This document shows, piece after piece, positions 12,301 through 23,039 of a stretch of 64,000 nucleotides of DNA; within the stretch, counting starts at the first letter, position 1; each line of letters starts with the position of its first letter. The stretch comes from Apteryx mantelli (Eukaryota > Chordata > Aves > Apterygiformes > Apterygidae): the NCBI RefSeq assembly GCF_036417845.1, contig NC_090020.1, positions 35,758,425 to 35,822,424 on the forward strand, written 5' to 3'. Below the pieces are notes generated by a model. The model did no database searches, was not told the origin of the DNA, and saw nothing but the letters and a program-made list of their open reading frames with translations. Both the position numbers and the translations under genes were made by a program.

Positions 12301-15300
12301 TGTAACAGAAGCTGTAATGAATTGAACCTCCACGATGGGGCTTCTTAAAAGTACTAAATCCATGAGCCATTTCCTTAGCATGTTCTGCAGTCATAGCTTA
12401 CCCTTTCTTAGTCTTTGCTAGACTATGCATTTGTAATAACATGAATGTTCTTGTTTTAACTTCTAGTCTGAAATGTGACACTATTATAATCTGAATTATT
12501 GAATGTGATGCCAAATGTGGGACACTACTTTTACCTTCTCTTCAAAGCAGACAGAAAGGTTACTGTTAGTTTTATCAGGAGATGGTGCTTAAAGGAAGAG
12601 CTAATGACCTCTCTTTTCAAAAAGACACCAGAGCTGACGTCTATATATTGCAATCACATGCCTAGAAGATTCGCAGAGTACCTAAGATTCTCCTATTCTT
12701 TTAACACCACTTTGCAATTCTGTTAAGCCTTTTTTTCTTTTTCAAAGATAGGTGGCAGCTGGATCAAAGTAGGAGCCTGACACAAAGCAGCTATTTTAAT
12801 AAAGACTTGATATTCTTATGCTTTATCCCAGTAGCTAGTAAAAACAAGTCAAATAATTTACTGATACTTTTGGACTTTTCATTTTTTGCAGTAAAGTTAA
12901 TGTATATATAAAGATCAAAGTATTTTGATTTAATTAAGTTAAAAATCAAAAGTATTCTGGGTGAAGGTATTAAGAGTATATTATATACCATATGAAATGC
13001 AGTCTTTCACATTCTGAAATGGAGAACATTCCTAATCTGTACTGAACTTGTTCAGGAAACATCCAGGAACAGTGGTAAGAAGAGTCAAATTCCCGTGCAA
13101 TTGGATTTGGGTGGCATGTTGGCAGTCTTGGAGCAGAAACAGCAAACAGGGAAGTCAAAACAGTCTTCTAAACCTGTGGTGTTTTCAGGTATTGGTTATG
13201 ATTAAATTTCCTTTCTTTCAACTAGCATTGCTTTTAAGTGTTGTTCAAACCTTGCATGTAGCCTCATTTCTGCTAAGTGATGATCTCTGAATATGCAGGC
13301 TGGAGCACAGTTAACATGATGCAGAAGAAGATCAAAGTTTAAAAATAGCATGAAAATCTGAAGTGTTTAGAGGAAAACTTGAGGAAAGAAAAATCTTCAG
13401 GACAATGGATTGTAAAAGTATTCCTTGTATAACTATGAGAGGCGATTGAAAGTTAGCTTTGAGGAAAATATTTATGATTTTGGAGATTTCGCCTTGTGTT
13501 AAATAAATGTGCTGCTGTTGCAATGTGAACCTGCAAAAAAGAATCTGTTTTTAACCTTGATCAGTTCAGTGATTTAGCTTGTAGTGCAGCCTAGCAAATA
13601 GTTGCATTAGCAAAACAGAAGGTCTCATTTTGCTGTGCAGTAAGAAAGGCCTTTTTAAGCTCCTCTTTGCTGAAGACCCCTAGAGCTATAACTTTAGTGA
13701 AGAAGCACCTTTGCAGACACAGGGGTTATGGGAGAGTTGGTCAGCCCAAATCAGAAGATGAGTTCTGTCGTGCCTGATAACTCTGAAATAATTGCAGTTT
13801 AACAAAATTCCAGGTTTTGGTGGTGGAGTGAATCCGCCAAATCTTGTTGGTACATATCAAGGAAGCAGAAACAAATAGCTCAAGTGTCTTTTGTATTATA
13901 AGTCAAAATTTAGTCTTGGCTGTGTTAGTACAATCCATTTTGCAAAATGAAACATGATGTTTGCTAGAATTTAATGATGATGAAACTTCTCTCCCTATTT
14001 TGGTACTCTGGAAAGAAAGCTAATTGCAGGAACATTCAACTCACAATGTTTAATATGATAGCTATTTGTCTGAGCTTTTAAAGAAAAAGCAGAAAATACT
14101 GAGCATCAGAGAGAGATGCCTTGGCTGAGAGAATTTGTAAGATTTTTTTTTTTATTGTTATTCTTCTGCAAATGAAGAAATTTGCAATTTTTTTTATTGG
14201 AGTCAGTCAAATTTAGTGCTGCAGAGGTGCCAGTAACCAGTGTATAAAATTACACAATGCATGGACTGGCAAAAAAGACAGGGGAGCACAAATTTATGGG
14301 TCAGAATACATGCTTTCTAATATGAAGTTGCTCATATCTGGATCTGTGCACAAGAGGATTTGATGTGTCATGTTGGTATCCTGGAAGTATAAAGCAGATT
14401 TTACCTCAGCTTTATATTTTATAATATTCAGTGCACACATTAAATCAGTGTATACCTAAATGTAAGTTTGGTTTATAAAATGGCATTGTACTGACCTGCG
14501 TAACCAGAAGAGAAACAAAGCGGACAAGAAAGGCAAGGAATGTGACTGCAGAAAGTTATTTCCTTCCACTTAGTACTTGATTTAGTAAATTATGTATAGA
14601 TAGAACAGCGTAGTGAAGCAGTAGTTACATGAATTCAAATTCAATTTTGGAAATGCATCAGTCATGCAAGATGTCATAAACTGTAAAAGCCATCAAGTTC
14701 AGGAACATAAGAGCTCTGTGAATTTGAAGTGAACAGATGATACACACAGCGAAAGAAATATTAGGTGTTTAAGGGATGTATGCTTCCGTATTGCTTCAAA
14801 TCCAGTTACAGTTATGATTTTTTTTTAGCAACCTTTGCTCACATACTGCACAAGTTCTGTGGCAGCGTTCTCAATTTGCATTTGTTAGAGTGAACCAAAA
14901 AAGAAAAGTTGCAATGTAGCAGTTTTATAAAGTAACCTGTTTATACTGTATGTGTTACTGGAGGATCAGCATATAAATACTTTGGAAGCACTAAATGAAG
15001 ATGGCTTAAGACAAACTGCCAGAAGCTTTAGGTGTTTTCTGGGGGATGTGTCAAGCTCATTTCACTGTTACTCATGTCATCCTATTCATTTAATTGCTGA
15101 TGTAACCTGGTTTATATTGCAGGTAGCAGAAGTCTGACAAAGAGTGCTCTCTCTTGGTGCCTTAATTCTTATTGGTAGTGAGTTGAAAATGGAGCCTAGT
15201 TGTTAGGATGTTAGCTAAGGGTTTGGAAGCTCCAAGTTCAGTCTCTTGGCCGGTCATTTAAAGCTTCAGTGCCTTAAACCCTCTGTAAAATGCAAGTAAA

Positions 15301-18300
15301 GTAGACCTACCTTATGAGAGCTGTGTTGATAAGCAAATGAGACTTAGCAGCAGCTTTATGTTGCTCATTACTCATCTGCAAATTAACTTCACCCAACTTT
15401 AATGAAATGAAGCAAATGGTAGGAGTGAGTGCTTCAGGTTATTTATAGCAATTAAATTTAGAAACTCTAGTGCTGCAGCTCAGTATGTATCTTAACACAG
15501 TACAGACTCTGACCGTAGTGGAAGAAATGCCGCTAATAAACACAGAGGAACGTGGAGATTCCTGAAGATTTACCAAGCTGAAATGGCTTGATATTGAAGG
15601 TAGCTTGGAGTGCAGTGTTTTGCCAAATACTGCTTTTGAGATTGAGGGATAGAGCTCGTGATTCTGGTAGTATGCTACTGGTAGAGGACATGTAATTAAT
15701 TTGGAAGGGAACAAAGGCTATCTTTAATAAAGAATTCCATTTAGTGGCACAGGATTGCCTGTGAACACTCTAAATAGCAACACAACACAAATTTACTGTG
15801 TTTGTACTTGTCCTAATTCAGTTATTAAACTTGCATTGGATTTTGGGTTAGGTATATGTTATGGTTGTCTGATGCAGACTTTCTTTTATCTCAGTTGGTG
15901 GTGCCATACCATTGCTTTCTAAAGAACCTGCTACAGCAACAAAAATTCACCGGTTAAACCAAGGAAAGATGCCTCATAACCCTTTGGATTCCAGCGCTCC
16001 ATTGGTAAAGAAAGGGAAGCAGAGAGAAGTCCCTAAAGCAAAGAGACCAACACCTCTTAAAAAGGTGCTCATATTTTTACCTGAGACAGCATAATAAAGG
16101 CTAATATAACTTTAGTATTCTTCTCTGAGTCTGTTTAAACCTCCTGGTATTAACATCTCCATCTTGGCTTCCATTTGTCTATAAATTCAACTTTAGCTTT
16201 CCTTGGTTTAAAAAAACGGGGGAGAGATGGAGAGGAGTCTTGTCCAACAGCATAAAAATTCTGCCCAAGATATATTTCCTCTCTTAAGTCACTTGACAGC
16301 TCAAGAACAGGTGGTACAAAAGTGTGTTCAAATCATTGGTATAGGGGGACATCCAAAGAAACCTTTTTGGGTTTGGAGGAGATGTCCTTATTTGCAGGAC
16401 TGGGGAGAGTGGAACAAGCGAAGGTATATGTAATGTTTCTGTGCTCTTCCAAGCCAGAACTTCAGCTGATTCTCCAGCAACTAATGTTAGATCAGCCTGA
16501 AGGTTTCTCTGATCTCTCCCTCCTTGCCTATTCATGCTTCTTTCTGTCATGTCTTCTATACAGAGGATTTTGAGGTACCATTGATTTCATATCTAGCATT
16601 TTCCTTGCCCCAGGGGTAACACTCCATCCCTAGGTCACTTTTGGTCTAGAAATATTCTTATGGAGCTAGTGGAGGTGATTTAATGGTCATTCTGTGCTGC
16701 TTAGTTGAATTTGAGGATGGGGCAACATAAAGCTGTAATAAACTGGGGGTTTTGTGCATTTTGGCTGTTCTATCTTCACACCATCTCTTCTCCAAAGTAA
16801 GTTTGAGAAGGGAAAGATGGGCTTTATCTGTATAAAACATCTGTGTTCTGAGTATGTTACGAAGCTTATTTTTGTTCTGTGTTCTTTGGCAAATGCAGAT
16901 GGGCAAATTTACCTTGCGGTTATATTCTGTGGTGTGGTTCCTTGCGAAGTTCAGGCAGATTAGCTGAGCTAGTAGCTATGTATACAATAAGAGCTTATTA
17001 GCCGGCTCCTAAGGCAGAGAGGAAAGATGGCTTTCAAGAAACTGATGATTGCTTTTGCCTATAATAGCATTTGGATCCAGCATATGTCCTACTCTCTTTC
17101 CTTCTTCCATGTACCATACAGATTAGCTATCTTTTCTAATTTTTTCTCTCTTTTCTTCAATCTACAAGTTCAGAAACAGCAATCCAGTGCAGATTGAGTT
17201 TGGCTTTTGCACAGGGGAATAAGTGGGAAAGAGTAAAGCCTTAGTTAAGCAAACTACAGTGTGTATGATAGAGGACTGTGCATGCTTTAAGTATATATAT
17301 GTGCTTGAGTGCTTGGCTGAATTGCTACCAATTGGCAGTCTGAAAGAGAAAGGTAAAGAGAGAAACCTTTTCATCTGCTTCTCTGCATTGAACAAATTTG
17401 TTGCTTTAACTTTATCTCTGCCCTCGTAGTTGATGACTCAAAAAGATTTTCTCCCTTTGCACACTGGTAGTCAAGAAAAACATTATTTTTGATGTACTTC
17501 TAGGGAATATCTTTCCTTCTCTGTGATGATATTTTGAAGAACTGTAAAATTTGTGTTTAAGTTAAAAAAAAATAAGTTGTAAACTTTGAATACTAGTGCC
17601 AAACTTCTTTAGGTATGGTCTGTATGTAAACACTTGGTAAGAGAAACTGCTTTGTTATCCATATGACATTGAATTGATTTAATGTGTTTTTTTGTTTTTT
17701 AGATTATTTTAAAAGAAAGAGAACAACGAAAACAGCAGCACCTGTTAGAACAGACAGCAATACCAAAAGATGGAGATGACATTTGTCAGACTATAGAAAA
17801 TACTACTCAAGATGAAACACTTCCACAGGATAGCCAAGCAGGTATTTTTCAAGAGAAGGCTCGAATACAGTATGTAGATGGAGATATGAGAGTGCACGCA
17901 CTTACTGCTTTCAAAAATGTGTACCAAAATACTGCCAAATGAAAACTGTAATTTTAGAAACTTCCAAGATTCAGTATGGGCTTATCGAGAATTTAGAGCA
18001 CGTCAAAGCTGATGCTCTATGTACTTTCTCAGTTAGTCTTGTTCACATGTCAGCTTTTTGGTCTGTCTTTTAATCGAAATATCTTTATTTACACATGACA
18101 GCTGTTCCTGTAATGCAAGCTGCTATGGCTCAGAGTAACTCTGAAGGGTTTCCAGAGGGCCCAGCGATCAAGGATTCTACAGAGAGCTCCACAGCTTCAA
18201 AGCAGCTAAACTCCAATCTTCCAAAAATCCACAGTAGGAGATTTAGAGAGTAAGTATTGATTTTACTGATGTTTATTTTTCCACAGTACCACAAGCATGA

Positions 18301-21300
18301 CATATTCCAAACAAGGTAGCTTCAGTTGCATTCTGTGCAACACTAATTGGAGTTTAGGCTAAAGGTTCTAAATTTTTTTTCCAGTTTTTCTGTAAGTTGG
18401 CACATAAAAAGAAGAAGTGATATTCAGCAAAATAGTACTTTGTTGTAATTCTTTCTTACAAATATGAATTCCTTGAAGATGACATCCCTTAGAGGCTATA
18501 GAAGGAAAAGGAGCTTCTCTTGAAGTGTAAATACCTGATGTTAGATAAATGGAGTACCAGCTTAATATTCAAGGCTAAGAGTAGGACACCATAATTAGGT
18601 TTAGTGTGTTCTTAGGTTCTCTACTGCCAGACCAAATGATAAAAATGTAAAGAATGAGACTAGTCAGATGACATTTTCATGTCATGGCTAGGCAGAGAAA
18701 TAAAAGGAAGACTTATGGGTTATTTTGTACAAACACTTGAATTCTGTTTAAACAGATGTGTATGCATGTTTCCTTATAAAAGAAACAAAATGCTCATTAC
18801 TGTGCTTGAAGAGGTCAGAGATCCAGCATAGTAGTTGTTATAGTTTATAACAGTTATTTTAGGTAAGCAGTACTTTAACTTTTAAGCCTCCTCCCATAAA
18901 TGCACCACTGGCGTTTCCTGCAGTTCATGTTTATAGTAAATGTTAATATTGATACAGCCATTCTTTTCTTTTCTGATGCTATGTTAGCTCTGATTTAACT
19001 TTTAATTGCATTAAAAATTATTTAATTCACATCTGTGCAACAGTGTTTTACTGAAGGCCCTGTTTGTATTGAGTATGTACAGGGTGACTCAGTCCTGGCT
19101 GTTGCAGATTATAAAATATTTAGTAAGGCTTAGAATAGCTTATATCTTTAGATTAGTCTTTTGAAGTTTCCAGTATTTTAGTAGACTTGTCTTTGTAGAC
19201 TTTTGTAGACTTAGTGAAACAAACTTGAAATAGTTAATAAGACGCTCTTAAAAGTTAAGTGAAATTCTGAGATAGTTGTATCTCCATTATCTCTGGGGTG
19301 GATCTTGGACTTTGTTCTCACAACCTTATGTGATTTTGCTTGTTTGGCATGTTTCTGTTGATTTTGTGCTGTTGAGATATCTTTAACTTTTACTCTTTGA
19401 GCATCATCTTTCCTTAACGATTATTTGTGTAGAAGACATGCTTGGGGAAAAATTAATTTGGAACCCTGATCTTTCCCAAGAAATGATAGGATGAAGGATC
19501 TATTTTTTATCCTTTCCTTATGAAAACCACAAGGGTGTGGTCTAACACTAAAGATAAGTGACATAGAACAAAAGAGAAAAACTACGAATCTGTGAAGGGG
19601 GATTTGATTCAGATTTACCATTTTTATCACAAGTAGCCATGTATTTATAGAAATCAAGTTGAATTTGTTTGCCATACTTTGATTTGCATAGATCATGAAT
19701 GTCCTCAGAAAAATGCCTGAATATTTAAAAAGAAGGGGAGGTGGGTTGTATAGTTTGGTATGGGAGCCAGATATTATAAGTAACAAACCTTTCTGTAACT
19801 TCTCAGCCACTGAAAAAAACCTGAAGTAAATTTCCATTTTCGTGTACATAACAAGCATGTTTGGAATGGGAATAGAAAAAACACAAAGATATATTTGTAA
19901 TTTCAGAGTTTTTAACATTCAGTTGATTCTTTCTCCCAGTTATTGCAGCCAGGTACTTAGTAAAGAAGTTGACAGTTGTGTGACAGATCTCTTAAAGGAA
20001 CTGGTCCGTTTCCAAGATCGCTTGTATCAGAAAGACCCAGTAAAGGCCAAGATAAAACGCCGGCTTGTTATGGGGCTTAGAGAAGTTTTGAAACATCTGA
20101 GGCTGAAAAAGCTGAAGTGTGTCATCATCTCTCCAAACTGTGAAAAGATTCAGTCAAAGGGTAATGTTTGCTTAATGTTACTTATATTTGCTTAATAAAA
20201 GAAATGTAAAAAAAGCCGACTCAGTAATATTACGGCAGCAATATTATCACTGGAGGGCCTTATCTTGAGCTGCCTTTGAAATCCAGTCATATAAAGAGGC
20301 CTTCCTTGTTCAGATGGTTCAATGCTGCGCAGCTGAAGCGTGAACTGCGTCACGAATATGTAGGGTGGGGGAAGTTATTTGAAATTAGGATCTGTTTGCC
20401 TATTGCTTTGTAGTGCAGCTGCACAACTGGTCGCGCTGGCACAGCTGAGAGGAGACAAGAGTTACTGATGCCAGCTGTGCCACCAGCAGTCCTCATTATC
20501 GGGTTCTTTTAGGCCATAGATTGGCAATAAGTTATCAATGTTATTTTGTTTAAAGTTTGTTTGAGTAGTTCTTGTTATTACTTTCTACCGGCTTTTAAAT
20601 AATTTCTTAGCATTCAGGGTTTTTTAATACTAGTTTTGTTTCTTTGCCTAGCTTTGTAATGTTATCACACTGAACAGTGTTAGTAAATACCATTGTGCCT
20701 CACATAACACAAAATACAGAGCAGTAGCAGTCTGAGGATACTACTAATTGAGAAAAAAATGACAAATTCCCTTTTAGAAAAGGAGATCTAACACTGTTAT
20801 AGTATATAAACTTTAAAAATGCCCCCATAAATTTTCAAAATGCTCCCATAATCCCCTAGTTTTTGCAGTCTTTTGAGATTGCTGTCTTTTAGCTATGATC
20901 AGCTTGAATAGTGTCGTTCTTTGTTAATTCTGTTATCTGCTCCAGGTGGCTTGGATGAGACACTGCACAACATTATCGACTGTGCCTGTGAACAAAATAT
21001 CCCATTTGTCTTTGCCCTTAATCGCAAGGCTCTAGGCCGCTGTGTGAATAAAGCAGTGCCTGTGAGTGTGGTGGGAATTTTTAGTTATGATGGAGCTCAG
21101 GTGAGTTGCAAGATGTAGGTTCATATTTTTCTTCAGCTTTACTTTTTACCGGTTGAAAAAAATACAGCTGAAGTTACAACTTTAGGATTTGGTTTGTTTT
21201 GCTTTCGCACGCTTACACTTTCTAACCCACGTCAGTGGCTTATATAAAAATTTGATTAAAAATGTGCAGCTGCTCAGCACTGTTCAAATAAGTAGTTTGG

Positions 21301-23039
21301 CCACCTTCTCCTGGCTCCGTCTTCATCTAGATCTCTTTCCTGAAAATTTTCTTCAAAGAGAATTGGTGTTTTTATAAATGCTTAGTTTGTTTTTAATGTC
21401 TTGCCTCATGCAGAGTTCTATCATTTTAGTAGTCCATGGATGCTTATAAACAATTTCTCGCAGAGTAGTGGAAAATCTAAGGCCAAAAGTGAATATGGAA
21501 GATAATTTTAAAGATCACCCTCTTCTGGTTAGCTGAATATCTGTTTGAATGAAACTTCAAGATAATGAGCTAGTCTTGAAAAGGGAGGTACTACAGTATT
21601 TAGAAAACTTTTTTAAATATTGCAGCACTTGGTTGTGTGGACAAAGCTACATCAGTTGGTTCTAAAATGTGTTTCTTCATTTACGATACTGGAGCAACTT
21701 ATTCCTAGGCACATCTTCCTTTTGCTCTTACTGACTAAAAACATGCTTTGGGTTTCAGCTACACCATTTAGTATGAGGCTTTCTCTCTTGCTTGCCTGTA
21801 TCCATGAATGTAATGCTCTTCGTAAGGGATGTTTATTATAGATATTCATGGAGATATTAAAACTTACTGTATGATTTAAGCTCTATTAATATTTGACATT
21901 TCCATAGGACCATTTTCATAGAATGGTACAGCTGACCACAGAGGCCAGGAAGGCATACAAAGATATGATAGCAGCTTTAGAGGAAGAAGCTGAAGGAGAA
22001 CTTAGTGAAAAACCCTCCAGCATCTTAAACACTGAATACGGAAAAAGTGGCTTATCAGAAACCAGTAAAACATCTTCCAGAGACTCTGATGAGGATGTAC
22101 CAAATTATAGTGAGTATTTACTGACTGATTTTTGGTTCAATTTTTATTTCACGTCAAAGTTCTCCTCTAATACACCATTTCACAGAAACAAATGACACTT
22201 GACATGTTAGTGGTTAGTAAGGGGAGAACTCTGCTTTTCTGTGATTTTGTTGTTGTTGTTGTTTTTCTTCATAATTTTATAAACCTGTGGTCAGGTCTTT
22301 GCAAAGAAACTCTTAGATAAAATCCCTTTCTGAAATCCCCTGATGGCAGTTGGCACACACTCTTTTTCTGAGGAGGCTTCTGAGGAGCTCCTTATTACTT
22401 CCTTAAAAAAAAAAAAAAAATCCTCTAAGTATTTTTCTAGAACTACTCATTTGAGCATTATGTTGGACTTAAGTTTTGTACTGAAGCTTGTTTGAGATGC
22501 ATCTTCCTGTCCAAAAGTGTTCATGTTACATAAAGGCCTTGCACTTTTAGGAATACATTCTTCCAGTGCTACTAATGCAGTCGCCAAACAATTATCACAG
22601 ATACTAGACAACTTAAAACGTCTTTGAAAGTTTTGAAAATTTTTGAGTTTTTGAAAGTTGGATCTACCTTCAGAGCTGTCCTTGCTTGAGCAGGAGGCTG
22701 GACCATGAAGTTGGACTGAAGGACCTCAATGGATACTTTCTAACCTAAAGTGGTCTTTCATTCTCAATCTAGCTGATGTCACATATGATAGGTACATCTG
22801 CCTGTGTGCCAACTTTCCTCAGTGTTTACTTTGAGGAGGAAGTAGAGAATCAGTGTGACTTTTCATTTAAAGTTTTTCCTTGAGTATTATACTGTAACTT
22901 TTTTTCTTTTTCATTCTCATATTCTGTAGTTAAAATCTGGAAAAAAAAGCTTGAAGAAGAGTATAACCCATATGCCCTGGAATTGGAAAAGAGTGCAACC
23001 ACTGACGTGCTGGCGTTGAATTCAGAAGAGCAGCAGTAA
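144..23039 (+). CDS. SECISBP2: SECIS-binding protein 2 (SECISBP2/SBP2), 16 exons, 5' end missing
   Basis: The protein binds the SECIS stem-loop in selenoprotein mRNA 3' UTRs and helps recruit the selenocysteine-specific elongation factor and tRNA to recode UGA. Joined exons: 144-336, 2253-2382, 2813-3045, 4151-4238, 5937-6082, 6671-6826, 10272-10373, 11678-11797, 13056-13188, 15895-16064, 17703-17841, 18102-18249, 19940-20160, 20946-21100, 21908-22109, 22930-23039. All junctions are GT-AG and all phases agree, giving 815 codons including the stop. The first half is low-complexity and poorly conserved. The second half carries the SECIS-interaction region ([32 protein letters not shown]) and the L7Ae-type RNA-binding domain (RRFRDYCSQ to SYDGAQ). 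The assignment rests on recognising vertebrate SBP2 sequence, and the human protein is 854 residues. The start codon lies upstream of the window. Exon calls are firm from 5937 onward and slightly less so in the divergent N-terminal half. Confidence 0.96.
2253..2382 (+). CDS. SECISBP2: SECISBP2 exon, Lys/Arg-rich N-terminal region
   Basis: The acceptor is a CAGCAG tandem, so the exon starts at 2253 or 2256. The donor is CCAG|GTACAC at 2383. It reads [18 protein letters not shown] and on to RDSMKP, and is phase 0 in and 1 out. It is hydrophilic and charged, like the same part of mammalian SBP2. Confidence 0.85.
2813..3045 (+). CDS. SECISBP2: SECISBP2 exon, N-terminal linker
   Basis: The acceptor is TTATTCAG at 2812, with phase 1 in. 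The frame stays open to GAG|GTTAGC at 3046 (phase 0). It encodes [34 protein letters not shown], then [20 protein letters not shown] second phase-0 donor, GAG|GTATTG at 2938, lies inside the exon and could give a form shorter by 36 residues. Confidence 0.8.
4151..4238 (+). CDS. SECISBP2: SECISBP2 exon, N-terminal region
   Basis: It runs from TTTTATAG|GAAGAT to AGAG|GTAAGT, phase 0 in and 1 out. It encodes [19 protein letters not shown] and [10 protein letters not shown]. There is little conservation to lean on. The support is the matched splice phases and the strong donor. Confidence 0.8.
5937..6082 (+). CDS. SECISBP2: SECISBP2 exon, N-terminal region
   Basis: It runs from TGTAACAG|CACTTC to GCAAAG|GTACTT, phase 1 in and 0 out. 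Residues such as [20 protein letters not shown] and [19 protein letters not shown] line up with the SWTPMGY... and SIPSSEALS... region of human SBP2. Confidence 0.88.
6671..6826 (+). CDS. SECISBP2: SECISBP2 exon with poly-lysine tract
   Basis: It runs from GTCAACAG|TCAGAA to ATTGAG|GTACAG, phase 0 at both ends (52 codons). An acidic run ([10 protein letters not shown]) precedes about ten consecutive lysines, followed by the conserved ending TVQEPPRIE. The lysine run is a plausible nuclear-localisation or RNA-contact patch. It is clearly longer than the KNKKKKEKS segment of the human protein. Confidence 0.95.
7450..8355 (+). mobile_element. CR1 LINE fragment (reverse transcriptase part), truncated at both ends
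   Basis: Nucleotides 7515-8350 are almost identical to 45006-45855 of the long CR1 in this window. It encodes RT pieces such as [22 protein letters not shown] and [20 protein letters not shown]. Compared with the other copy it lacks about 80 bp near 7480, 24 bp after the FADDT codons (near 7706) and 3 bp near 7920. Similarity stops at about 8355, before the usual CR1 3' end. It is a dead copy, read on the same strand as SECISBP2. Confidence 0.92.
7515..8240 (+). pseudogene. CR1 ORF2 remnant (RT palm and thumb region)
   Basis: An open frame of 241 codons covers the end of the RT domain and the C-terminal region of CR1 ORF2. It has no endonuclease, lost residues at the catalytic FADD block through an in-frame deletion, and ends in a shifted frame. 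It is not functional. Confidence 0.88.
8660..9485 (+). mobile_element. Old CR1/L3-like LINE remnant with its 3' end
   Basis: The order of landmarks follows the ancient amniote CR1/L3 consensus as I know it. AAGTGATGCACGTGGGGAAA is at about 8673, TGTTAGGAATTATTAGGAAA at about 8818 and CATATGAGGAAAGACTGAAT at about 9017. TTACAGGATGTTGCAAATGC is at about 9224, AAGAAGTCCCTAAGGCAG at about 9339, and a terminal CTGACTC...TGTTCTTATG at about 9459-9482. All frames are broken and it is far more diverged than the neighbouring CR1. Boundaries are approximate. Confidence 0.75.
10272..10373 (+). CDS. SECISBP2: SECISBP2 exon (DAEEFPDL motif)
   Basis: It runs from TATTTAG|GATGCT to TCTGAA|GTAAGT, 34 codons in phase 0. 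[19 protein letters not shown] is close to the human DAEEFPNLAVASERRDRIE, one of the most recognisable N-terminal SBP2 motifs. Confidence 0.96.
11410..11427 (+). repeat. Homopolymer C18
   Basis: Eighteen consecutive C on the plus strand (G18 on the minus strand) inside a SECISBP2 intron. It can form G-quadruplex or i-motif structures and is a likely length-variable site. Confidence 0.9.
11678..11797 (+). CDS. SECISBP2: SECISBP2 exon upstream of SECIS-interaction domain
   Basis: It runs from TTTCAAAG|GTTGAT to ATGCAG|GTAAAG, 40 codons in phase 0. It encodes [17 protein letters not shown] and on to [10 protein letters not shown]. The sequence diverges from mammals. The support is the phase and the position between conserved exons. 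Confidence 0.85.
13056..13188 (+). CDS. SECISBP2: SECISBP2 exon, SECIS-interaction domain start
   Basis: It runs from TTGTTCAG|GAAACA to TTTTCAG|GTATTG, phase 0 in and 1 out. It contains [19 protein letters not shown] and [10 protein letters not shown], nearly matching the human [19 protein letters not shown]. This part is known to be needed with the L7Ae domain for tight SECIS binding and Sec incorporation. Confidence 0.97.
15895..16064 (+). CDS. SECISBP2: SECISBP2 exon, SECIS-interaction domain
   Basis: It runs from TTATCTCAG|TTGGTG to AAAAAG|GTGCTC, phase 1 in and 0 out. It carries [20 protein letters not shown] and [12 protein letters not shown], the highly conserved core of the Sec-incorporation and SECIS-interaction region, with a basic cluster. 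Confidence 0.97.
17703..17841 (+). CDS. SECISBP2: SECISBP2 exon, basic helix and acidic linker
   Basis: It runs from TTTTTTAG|ATTATT to AAGCAG|GTATTT, phase 0 in and 1 out. It encodes [17 protein letters not shown], matching the human IILKERQERKQRLQE, followed by an acidic linker ([16 protein letters not shown]). Confidence 0.96.
18102..18249 (+). CDS. SECISBP2: SECISBP2 exon leading into L7Ae domain
   Basis: It runs from CATGACAG|CTGTTC to TTTAGAGA|GTAAGT, phase 1 in and 2 out. A Ser/Glu-rich linker ends in [11 protein letters not shown], the start of the RNA-binding domain. The Asp codon is split across the junction with the next exon. Confidence 0.96.
19940..20160 (+). CDS. SECISBP2: SECISBP2 exon, RNA-binding domain N-terminal part
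   Basis: It runs from TCTCCCAG|TTATTG to TCAAAGG|GTAATG, phase 2 in and 1 out. [37 protein letters not shown] and [18 protein letters not shown] are nearly identical to human SBP2. The segment builds the first half of the L7Ae fold that recognises the SECIS kink-turn-like quartet. Confidence 0.98.
20437..20482 (+). repeat. Inverted repeat (possible hairpin)
   Basis: TGGCACAGCTG at 20437-20447 is perfectly complementary to CAGCTGTGCCA at 20472-20482, with a 24-nt loop. A 12-nt palindrome, GTGCAGCTGCAC, lies just upstream at 20413-20424. It is in an intron and no RNA family is recognised. Confidence 0.5.
20946..21100 (+). CDS. SECISBP2: SECISBP2 exon, L7Ae RNA-binding core
   Basis: It runs from TGCTCCAG|GTGGCT to GCTCAG|GTGAGT, phase 1 in and 0 out. 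[32 protein letters not shown] and [13 protein letters not shown] form the L7Ae/L30e-type RNA-contact core. The conserved NRKALGR and PVSVVGI elements are intact. Confidence 0.98.
21908..22109 (+). CDS. SECISBP2: SECISBP2 exon, end of L7Ae domain and C-terminal linker
   Basis: It runs from TTCCATAG|GACCAT to AATTATA|GTGAGT, phase 0 in and 1 out. [19 protein letters not shown] closes the RNA-binding domain, followed by an acidic/Ser-rich tail (DSDEDVPNY). Confidence 0.97.
22676..22772 (+). mobile_element. CR1 3' terminal fragment
   Basis: CTTGCTTGAGCAGGAGGCTGG and GGACTGAAGGACCTCAATGG, ending near ATTCTCAATCT, correspond to the last 90 or so bases of CR1 (compare 45990-46067). It is a typical 5'-truncated old copy inside the last SECISBP2 intron. 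Confidence 0.75.
22930..23039 (+). CDS. SECISBP2: SECISBP2 last coding exon
   Basis: The acceptor is ATTCTGTAG at 2929 of this kilobase block (position 22929). The exon is phase 1 in, reads [18 protein letters not shown], and ends SEEQQ with TAA at 23037-23039. The IWKK motif matches the human EIWKKHLE. The final residues differ from mammals. Confidence 0.95.

Larger units (their letters stand above)
10374..19939 (+). other. SECISBP2 mid-gene introns
   Basis: Introns at 10374-11677, 11798-13055, 13189-15894, 16065-17702, 17842-18101 and 18250-19939. They contain homopolymer tracts (T near 10929 and 11047, C18 at 11410-11427) but no recognisable gene, RNA or clear mobile element. Confidence 0.6.

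Noticed and set aside
19421-19918. 165-codon minus-strand frame ([14 protein letters not shown]...)
   Set aside because: It lies antisense in a SECISBP2 intron, is AT-driven, has no motif and is probably chance.
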